DNA of 13,433 bases from Verrucomicrobiota bacterium (lineage in GTDB: Bacteria > Verrucomicrobiota > Verrucomicrobiia > Opitutales > Opitutaceae): contig JAEWNN010000167.1 of assembly GCA_023457035.1 (NCBI GenBank), positions 1 through 13,433 on the forward strand, read 5' to 3'. The position numbers and the translations under genes were made by a program. Positions within the stretch are counted from its first letter, which is position 1. Each line of letters opens with the position of its first letter. The notes under the pieces are model-generated. The model did not search any database, was not told where the DNA came from, and was given only the letters and a program-made list of their open reading frames with translations. Below, in pieces: positions 7,201 to 12,105 of the stretch.

Positions 7201-8738
7201 AGGCGTTTCTCGCTTTCGCGCAGCGCCTGCTCGGCGCGCTGCTGTTCGGTGACATCCCGCGCGAAACCGAACAGGCGGACAACCGGTCCCTGATCGGCGC
7301 CGAAGACCGGTACTAGTTTGGTGGAGAAGATGCGGGGGCCGAGCGGTGTCATCAGCCGTTGCTCGACCTCGATCACGCGGCGTGCCGCCACGCACTCACG
7401 GTATTGCGCGACCAAGCTGGCCGCCTCTTCGGGTGGGACGATGTCATGCGGGGTCCTGGTGCCGGACCGGAACACCTCCACCGCCAGACCGAGTTGCTCG
7501 ACGGCCCGGTTGACGTCCTCGTAGAGGAAGCGTCCGTCGGGTTCGACGCGAAGGGAGAAAATGGTGTCGCTGGTGTGGTCGAGGGTCTCGCGCAGGCGGG
7601 CCTCGCTGCGGCGGACGGCGGTCTCGGCCTGCTTGGTGGCGGTGATGTCCATGATCATCACCGCGCGGGCGCTGTCAGGGTCGGCGGGATCGATCAAGGC
7701 GGACTTGAGCAGGACATCGACCAGGGTGCCGTCCTTGCGGCGGTGCACGGTCTCGATCCGCGTCGGAGCGGTGAGGTCGGCGCTCTGGTAGAGCGCGCGT
7801 CCGACCTCCTCATACGACGCGTCGTCGGGGTAGAGCAGCCGGGTGCTGTGCCCGATCAGTTCGTCGGCGGTGTAGCCGAAGAGTTCGGTGTAGCGCTCGT
7901 TGATGCGGCGGATGATGCGGTGGTGGACGACGGCGATGCCCACCGGGGCGGAGCGGAAGAGGCTGCGCATCTCCAGTTCGCTCTGTCGTAGGGAAGCTTG
8001 GGCGGCGTGTTCGGCGCGCAAGTGCGCCAGCTCGGCCTCGGCGCGGAGTTGTTGTTCGCGCGCGAGCGTGGCCGAAGTCGCGGTCACCTGCTCGTGGTGG
8101 AGCGTGAGGCGACGGATGAGGAAACCGAGCAGCGTGACGATCACGCCGCAGCTGAGGGCGAAGCCGATGGCGTTCTCGAGCCAGTAGGCCGGGGCGGGGG
8201 AACCCTCGATGCCGAGCGTCGACTGGAGCGGCAGCCAGCCCTGGCTCCAGCCCCGGTAGGCCAGCGCGTACCAGATCAGGCCGGCGCCGTAGGAGAGAAA
8301 CAACGCGCGGAGTCCGAAGAACAGGCCGGCGAAGAGCGCGGCGAGGGTGAGGAAGATCGCGGAGTTGGGCGTGACGCCGCGGTAGGCGAAGGCGCCGAGC
8401 ACCATCGCATGGAAGAACGTGATGAGTATCGTGCCCCGGAACACGAGGGGGCCACGACGCCAGAGCGCGGCGGCGAGAGTGCCGACCAACTGCAACGTGT
8501 GCAGCCAGAAGGCCGGCAAGGTCCAGAAGTCCGAGGGGTGCCGGACCAGACTCACGGCGACGACGGTCGAGCCGCCGAGGCCGGCGAGCCAGAGGCAGCC
8601 GTTGAGCACCGGATCGCGGGCATCGGAGGGCAGGGGGCGGCCGAGCCAGAAATGGGCGGATTTGAGAGCGGGGGACATAACGGGCTGCGCGGAGTGGGGA
8701 TCGGGCGGCAAACTAGGAATCTCCGCGGTGGACGCCAC
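4281..8738 (-). CDS. Membrane hybrid histidine kinase with six PAS domains and C-terminal receiver
   Basis: A sensor kinase of 1485 residues. Residues 45-209 hold about six hydrophobic segments, followed by a charged coiled coil to about 255. Six PAS/PAC units follow at about 255-370, 376-500, 510-628, 634-753, 762-884 and 894-1012, several ending in the typical D(I/V)T-E/A signature. The phosphotransfer helix has H1041 (MSHEIRTPMN). The ATPase domain shows the N box at about 1155-1162 (NLLGNAVKF), G1 1191-1195 (DTGPG) and G2 1218-1226 (GSGTGLGLA). The receiver at about 1286-1400 has D1291/D1292, D1335 and K1385. A 60-residue helical tail ends the protein; it has no HPt histidine motif. The GTG start at 8738 is chosen for a GGAG 7 nt upstream; ATG 8678 has none. 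The stop overlaps the start of the receiver-kinase gene. The number of PAS domains suggests several cytoplasmic inputs; the ligands are unknown. Confidence 0.95.
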   Translation of the reverse strand: MASTAEIPSLPPDPHSAQPVMSPALKSAHFWLGRPLPSDARDPVLNGCLWLAGLGGSTVVAVSLVRHPSDFWTLPAFWLHTLQLVGTLAAALWRRGPLVFRGTILITFFHAMVLGAFAYRGVTPNSAIFLTLAALFAGLFFGLRALFLSYGAGLIWYALAYRGWSQGWLPLQSTLGIEGSPAPAYWLENAIGFALSCGVIVTLLGFLIRRLTLHHEQVTATSATLAREQQLRAEAELAHLRAEHAAQASLRQSELEMRSLFRSAPVGIAVVHHRIIRRINERYTELFGYTADELIGHSTRLLYPDDASYEEVGRALYQSADLTAPTRIETVHRRKDGTLVDVLLKSALIDPADPDSARAVMIMDITATKQAETAVRRSEARLRETLDHTSDTIFSLRVEPDGRFLYEDVNRAVEQLGLAVEVFRSGTRTPHDIVPPEEAASLVAQYRECVAARRVIEVEQRLMTPLGPRIFSTKLVPVFGADQGPVVRLFGFARDVTEQQRAEQALRESEKRLQRLLANTNDLIAVVDAQGTYLEVYGPAEGLLGYTATELRGTRGLERIHPDDLAHSAAVFAQALADPGHTYRSEYRTRRKDGSWAQVETVGTSWLADPGINGAVLNIRDISARQRAEESLRRSEAQLAAAQEHARIGSWDLDLTTGTGSWSKEMFRLFDLEPADSPPPFAEFPRLIHPDDRAKLTESFRTAVETGRPQILLHRTNPAVCRPRHLETRVRHRENTTGAVTVLVGTLQDVTERTLAEEALHEKERRWSTLVANLPGVAYRCANDPHWTVEFISAGCRELLGIAEEDYLVTRKAILEEIIPAEQRDSVWQEVQRCLAAHEPYRLNYRVATRTDREVWVAEQGQGIFDSAGQLLALEGVIIDVTELKRTEQALRASEADYRGIFETALEGIFRSTPEGRLLAVNPAMARMHGYDTPEEMVATVTDLAAQVYADPEDRRRILDSLTRTGWVHTYEYQARRKDGQLIWVLLSGRTVTDHSGHLLYYQGTCLDITEHKHMAELRAAKAQAEVANKAKSVFLANMSHEIRTPMNAILGFTQLLLRDPAITPAHRTDLETIDRNGEYLLALLNDVLELSKIEARRASLKLAPCNLHHLVENVQFMFSPRVEAKHLAFTVDLAPDLPSTVLADEGKIRQILVNLLGNAVKFTETGSIALRLRALPQDREHWLVHAEIEDTGPGIAAHELDRLFQQFEQTATGRKSGSGTGLGLAISREFARMMEGDITVRSVEGRGSVFTVTLRLGASADEPARPLPASPPRAFHLAAGQPPCPILVVDDQEDSRRLLQSLLRSVGFEVETAANGLEAVARFQQRRPRAILMDLRMPFMDGAAATRRIRDLEGGNDVRILGLSASVIQELRDPMEGVDDFLGKPFRDDELLERLRRLLDLRFASEPATPTTAAHSPAALPPRFAAPLRQAVAAADLDATLALLDELAAESPELAAELRALTDRFDWDRIATFISPPAQPPTPS

Positions 8739-8745
8739 TGCGATT

Positions 8746-8749
8746 CTCC
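8746..8749 (-). promoter_or_regulatory. Ribosome binding site that fixes the hybrid kinase start
   Basis: GGAG on the minus strand (within CTGGAGAATCGCA) lies 7 nt before GTG 8738. No comparable site precedes the alternative ATG at 8678. Confidence 0.65.
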
Positions 8750-8813
8750 AGGATTTCGCACCTGGCAGGAGATAGCGAAGGAAACCAAGGATACGGGCAG
8801 CGGGCGTACCGCG

Positions 8814-8871
8814 GGCGCGGAGCCTCGATGGGCACCGCGCCGGGGAGTTGTAGGGACTGAACCGTGATCAT
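8814..8871. repeat. Degenerate copy of hairpin + CTGAACCGTGATCAT unit
   Basis: It begins GGCGCGGAGCC, contains the pairing arm CCGCGCC (8835-8841), and ends with CTGAACCGTGATCAT (8857-8871). It aligns end to end, without large gaps, with 11865-11923, where the hairpin is perfect and is followed by a T-tract on the minus strand. Here the hairpin arms are degraded to about 7 bp and there is no T-tract. Confidence 0.7.
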
Positions 8872-9027
8872 CCTAAAAACCGCAACTGCACCGCAAAGAA
8901 CCCGGAGCGGCTGCGCCGCAACCAAGGCAGGTGGAACCGTTCTGGGGTACGGCAGAACACTCTGATAAACGCCGACCCGGGAGAGGGCGGAAGACGCGGC
9001 AAGCCGACCCGGGAGACGGAATGGACT

Positions 9028-9097
9028 CACGCGGAGGCGCGGAGACCGCAGAAGGTTCGGACAAGCGGAAGGGGGCGGTTCTCCGCGGCCCCGCGTG
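9028..9097. repeat. Inverted repeat, family copy 3 (arms in opposite order)
   Basis: The left arm at 9028-9045 (CACGCGGAGGCGCGGAGA) and right arm at 9080-9097 (TCTCCGCGGCCCCGCGTG) pair at 16 of 18 positions. They are the same arm sequences as at 1836-1920, with left and right swapped. Confidence 0.65.
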
Positions 9098-9355
9098 CCG
9101 CCACTCTGGAGTTCGCTCACCGCCGGCTCGCGTGATCGAGGGAAACATCCCCGGAGACCGAGGGTTCGCGGAGATCGTATCACAGAGAGAATTCCGTGCG
9201 ACTCTGACATCGGGGGCTTCACCCAGCAGGTGATCGATCCAGTGGTGCTCATTCTGGCGGCGGAACCTCTGCTTGCGCTCCTTGCCTAGCTATTCCTGCA
9301 AACGCTGCATTTTGTGCACGATTTCCCGATGTTGCGCCCTGTCGGGAAAGTTGAC

Positions 9356-9382
9356 CACAGATCACACGGATCCCACGGATGG
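9356..9382. repeat. Three 9-bp tandem units CACRGATNN
   Basis: CACAGATCA, CACGGATCC and CACGGATGG follow each other directly. It is a short low-complexity repeat in non-coding DNA. Confidence 0.6.
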
Positions 9383-9520
9383 GGACCTCGGAATCCGTGC
9401 CCAACCGTGAGATCGGTGGTTCATCATTCTGCCCCTTCGGTTGCGGCGGAGCCGCGCTAGGATCTATGCGGCTAAACCGAACTGGGGAAGCGAGGATCAT
9501 CCCGACAAGCGCAGGCGGAA

Positions 9521-9680
9521 CCGACAGAAGGCAACGAAGAGAACAAAGTGTGAATGAGTTGGATAAGGGAATCCAGGGTTTCGGCCTTCACCTGGCAGGT
9601 GAAGAGAACGCTCCCGGACCTGTGGGCGTTGGGTTCCCATGGTGCGGAGTCCCATTGTTGCCTTCGTTACCTTCTGTCGT
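9521..9680. repeat. Inverted pair of GACAGAAGG-NAACGAAG repeats
   Basis: The plus strand at 9521-9550 (CGACAGAAGGCAACGAAG...) and the minus strand at 9680-9651 (CGACAGAAGGTAACGAAG...) match over about 30 nt with few differences. They face each other across about 100 bp. Confidence 0.65.
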
Positions 9681-9693
9681 CTGCGGAATTTGG

Positions 9694-9870
9694 GATCATG
9701 CCGTTGGCGCAACTCCACGGGCGGACCTCCGTCCAGCGTTGGCGAAACCGCCGGCCGGCATGCTTTCCGCGTGGGGCCGGTCTCCGACCGGACTCCTCCG
9801 CCTCCAGCCGTGACTGCCGGCTCGAGTGTTCTGGGGTCCAGTCAGAGACTGGACCTCGCGGACTGCACGA
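9694..9870. repeat. Receptor 3'-flank repeat, copy A (two hairpins)
   Basis: The stretch from GATCAT (9694-9699) to the stop of the first receptor aligns with 11918-12105 behind the second receptor. Two hairpins are kept in both copies: CCGGTC-TCC-GACCGG (9777-9791), and a 9-bp stem GGTCCAGTC-AGA-GACTGGACC (9835-9855), which begins about 16 nt past the stop codon. The second may act as a transcript end or 3' RNA stabiliser; no T-tract follows it. Confidence 0.75.
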
Positions 9871-11475
9871 TCACGTATAGGCCTTGTGCGACTTCACGCC
9901 GGTGAAGTCGGCGAAGTGGGCGTCGTGGTGACTCGACGCGCTGGCGACGGTGGCCTGCTTGGGGTGCGCGGCGGGTTGTTTGGGCGACGCGGCGCGGGAG
10001 GGGGACGCCAGCGACGAAGCCGAAGAGGCATGCTCGGCGGTGGTGGAGGCGGAGCGCCCGGCGAGGGCGAGCAACTGGCCGACATTCTCCTGCAGGGAGA
10101 TGGCCTGGGCGTTGAGCTCCTCGGCGGCGCTGGCGCTCTCCTCGGCGTTGGCGGCGTTCTTCTGGGTGACCTGATCCATCTGGGCGACGGCCTGGGTCAC
10201 CTGGCCGATGCCTTGGTTTTGTTCGCGGGACGCGGTGGCGACCTCGGAGACGGCAACGGTCACCTTCTGGGCGATCTCGCCGTTTTTCGCCAACAACTGC
10301 GAAACCTGGCCGTAGAGGGAGAGGGTGTCGCTGGTCTTGGTCGCCGAGCGTTCGATCAACTCCTGGGTTTCGCGGGCCGCCTGGGCGCTGCGCTGCGCGA
10401 GGTTGCGAACCTCGTCGGCCACGACGGCGAACCCGGCGCCGCTCTCGCCGGCGCGGGCGGCCTCGACGGCGGCGTTGAGGGCGAGGATGTTGGTCTGGAA
10501 GGCGATCTCGTCGATGGTCTTGATGATCTTGGCCGTCTCCTGGCTGGCTTGGCTGGCCTCGGTGACCGTCTTCTGCATCGCGGTCATGCGCTCGTTGACG
10601 AGTTGGAAGTTCGTCTGGGCCTCCTGTGTCATCATATCGTGGATGTGGCCGGCGCTCTCGGCGTTGCGCTTGGCCATGCTGGAGATCTCCTCGAGCGAGG
10701 CGCTGGTTTCCTCGAGCGAGGCGGCCTGTTCGGTGGAGCCCTCGGCGAGTTGCTGGCTGGCGGAGGAGACCTGGCCGGCGGCGGCGGTGGTCTGGAGCGC
10801 GCCGGCCTGGAGGGAGTCGGCGACGGCGGCGAGGGCTTTGCCGATGGCGCGCAGGTTCAGCAGGGAGAGCGCCATTCCGGCGGCGAGGGCGAGAAGCGTC
10901 GTGATCAGGATCCAACGATCGGCCGTCTTCACGTCATGGAGGATCTGGTGACCGAGGGCTTCGCCGCGGTCGGCGTTGAATTTCAGCAAGGCATCGCCCG
11001 CCTTGGAATAGGCGTTGTAGGCGGGGATGCCCGCGGAATCGAGGAGAGCGGAGGCGGCTTGGTGGTCGGACTCGGCCAGTTCGAGGATACGTTTGCGGGT
11101 CTCGCCATTCGTTTTCCGTGCGGCGGCGAGTTCGGCAAAAAGCCGCCGGTCTTCGGGCAGGACGATCGTCGCCTCGTATTTCTGGTAGTCCTCGTTGTTG
11201 GCGGCGCTCAGGGCTTCGAGCTCCCCCTTCAGGCGTTGCCGGTCCTCGGCGGTCTTGGCGCGGAGGATGCGGGTGACGCGCAACTGGCTCTCGGCCAAGC
11301 GCAGGTTGGCTCGGCCCATCAGGGTGACGCCGGGCAGCACATCTTCGGCAATCTCGGACGAGGTGTCGCCGAGGTGATCGAGTTGAACGATGGCGAAGAG
11401 GCCGACTCCGGCGAGGGCGGTGCCGAGCAAGGCGACGATGATCGCGATGCGTTTTCCGATCGTGAGGGTTTTCAT
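9871..11475 (-). CDS. Methyl-accepting chemotaxis protein without HAMP (receptor 1)
   Basis: A transmembrane chemoreceptor of 534 residues. TM1 is at about 10-31, a helical periplasmic sensor (four-helix-bundle type) at about 32-186, and TM2 at about 187-207. TM2 runs almost straight into the signalling coiled coil: the ASLEETSASLEEIS methylation-helix region is only about 45 residues beyond TM2, so no HAMP domain fits. The signalling hairpin is the classic block (IDEIAFQTNILALNAAVEAA at 321-340, then GAGFAVVADEVRNLAQ), which contacts CheA/CheW. The second methylation helix (EESASAAEELNAQA) is at 445-458. After about 471 comes an Ala/Ser/Pro/Lys/His-rich linker ending HFADFTGVKSHKAYT. I chose ATG 11475 (MKTLTIGKRI, a typical receptor start); the frame is open upstream to 11610 but looks non-coding. 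It is a paralogue of the receptor at 12106-13433. The ligand is unknown. Confidence 0.93.
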   Translation of the reverse strand: MKTLTIGKRIAIIVALLGTALAGVGLFAIVQLDHLGDTSSEIAEDVLPGVTLMGRANLRLAESQLRVTRILRAKTAEDRQRLKGELEALSAANNEDYQKYEATIVLPEDRRLFAELAAARKTNGETRKRILELAESDHQAASALLDSAGIPAYNAYSKAGDALLKFNADRGEALGHQILHDVKTADRWILITTLLALAAGMALSLLNLRAIGKALAAVADSLQAGALQTTAAAGQVSSASQQLAEGSTEQAASLEETSASLEEISSMAKRNAESAGHIHDMMTQEAQTNFQLVNERMTAMQKTVTEASQASQETAKIIKTIDEIAFQTNILALNAAVEAARAGESGAGFAVVADEVRNLAQRSAQAARETQELIERSATKTSDTLSLYGQVSQLLAKNGEIAQKVTVAVSEVATASREQNQGIGQVTQAVAQMDQVTQKNAANAEESASAAEELNAQAISLQENVGQLLALAGRSASTTAEHASSASSLASPSRAASPKQPAAHPKQATVASASSHHDAHFADFTGVKSHKAYT

Positions 11476-11678
11476 GGGTGTGTCTGGAGCGAAGGATGGC
11501 ATGCGTGGTCGGCGGTCCGGCGCGGCCGGACCGCGCCTTGCGGCGAAGGGGTGCCGGATGGCACAGCGGCGAGGCAACGGCGGTGCCGTCGCTGTGCACG
11601 GGAACAGCAAGGGCGAACTGCTGCGGCCGAGTCCGGTGGTTGGGATGAGGGCATTGGGTGGGTGCCGTGTGCACGGGA

Positions 11679-11705
11679 CTATCGGGCCATTGAGCGTCTC
11701 GGTTA
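11679..11705 (-). promoter_or_regulatory. Candidate sigma-28 (FliA) promoter for receptor 1
   Basis: On the minus strand, TAAC (11705-11702) is followed after exactly 15 nt by CCCGATAG (11686-11679). The flagellar/chemotaxis consensus is TAAA-N15-GCCGATAA, so 9 of 12 positions match at the correct spacing. Transcription would begin near 11672, leaving a leader of roughly 200 nt before ATG 11475. The long leader lowers my confidence. Confidence 0.35.
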
Positions 11706-11859
11706 GCGCGGAAACACCTAGTGGTTGTCGGATTCCGCGAAGGGACGTGTAGGGAGAATCACCCAGCTAGCCGATGCGTGTGGCGTCGTCGGCGAACTCC
11801 GACCGCCATACCGGGTGGCGACCTCTGGCTCGGACCCGGTTGCCCCAGATTTATCGACG

Positions 11860-11891
11860 AAAAAGGCGCGGAGCCTGGACGGCTCCGCGCC
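11860..11891 (-). terminator. Rho-independent terminator downstream of receptor 2
   Basis: A perfect 11-bp stem GGCGCGGAGCC/GGCTCCGCGCC (11865-11875, 11881-11891) with a 5-nt loop is followed on the minus strand by five T (11864-11860). It lies about 215 nt past the receptor 2 stop and upstream of the receptor 1 promoter candidate, so the two receptor genes are probably separate transcripts. Confidence 0.8.
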
Positions 11892-11923
11892 TGGAATGGC
11901 AGGAGGGGCTGAACCGTGATCAT
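11865..11923. repeat. Intact hairpin + CTGAACCGTGATCAT unit
   Basis: This is the better-preserved relative of 8814-8871. It runs from the terminator stem to CTGAACCGTGATCAT (11909-11923), where it joins the receptor 3'-flank repeat without a break. Confidence 0.7.
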
Positions 11924-12105
11924 GCAGTTGTCGCAAATCCATGAGCGGACCCCCTGGCCACCGTTGGTGAAATCGCCGGCCGGCATGCTCTGCCCGTGGG
12001 TCCGGTCTCCGACCGGACCCCTCCGACTCCAGCCGTGGCCGCCGGCTCACGTGTTCCGGCGTCCAGTCAGAGACTGGACCTGCTCGCGGGCTGCACGACC
12101 ATGGC
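11918..12105. repeat. Receptor 3'-flank repeat, copy B (two hairpins)
   Basis: It is homologous to 9694-9870. The hairpins are a 10-bp stem GGGTCCGGTC-TCC-GACCGGACCC (11998-12020) and an 8-bp stem GTCCAGTC-AGA-GACTGGAC (12061-12079), which begins about 27 nt past the receptor 2 stop. The first stem is longer than in copy A, the second slightly shorter. Confidence 0.75.

Larger units (their letters stand above)
8739..9870. other. Repeat mosaic between kinase operon and chemoreceptor gene, about 1.1 kb
   Basis: I find no convincing gene here; the open frames on both strands are made of repeats. From low to high it holds: the kinase ribosome site (8746-8749); a degenerate copy of the hairpin/CTGAACCGTGATCAT unit (8814-8871); direct repeats GCCGACCCGGGAGA at 8971-8984 and 9003-9016; inverted repeat copy 3 (9028-9097); a short protein-like stretch on the minus strand (9185-9289); an 8-bp stem hairpin (9322-9349); three 9-bp CACRGAT units (9356-9382); a GACAGAAGG inverted pair (9521-9680); and the receptor 3'-flank repeat (9694-9870). 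I recognise no clear sigma-70 promoter for the kinase operon. Confidence 0.7.
11476..12105. other. Intergenic region between the two receptor genes, 630 bp
   Basis: No gene is supported. The region carries the 3'-flank repeat of receptor 2 (11918-12105), a strong minus-strand terminator (11860-11891), and the upstream region of receptor 1, with a possible sigma-28 promoter at 11679-11705. The open frames here do not look like proteins. Confidence 0.7.

Noticed and set aside
5142..7316. Plus-strand open frame of 724 codons opposite the hybrid kinase
   Set aside because: It is an antisense shadow: it has repeated compositional blocks matching each PAS domain on the other strand and no recognisable domain.
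8713..9252. Minus-strand frame of 179 codons upstream of the hybrid kinase
   Set aside because: It runs through three repeat families and overlaps the kinase start, with no domain-like stretch.
11476..11610. 45-residue N-terminal extension of receptor 1
   Set aside because: It is Arg/Pro-rich and unlike a receptor. MKTLTIGKRI with TM1 directly following is the normal start.
9826..11706. Plus-strand open frame of 626 codons opposite receptor 1
   Set aside because: Gly/Leu/Asp-rich antisense translation of the receptor coiled coil. The receptor motifs are unambiguous on the minus strand.
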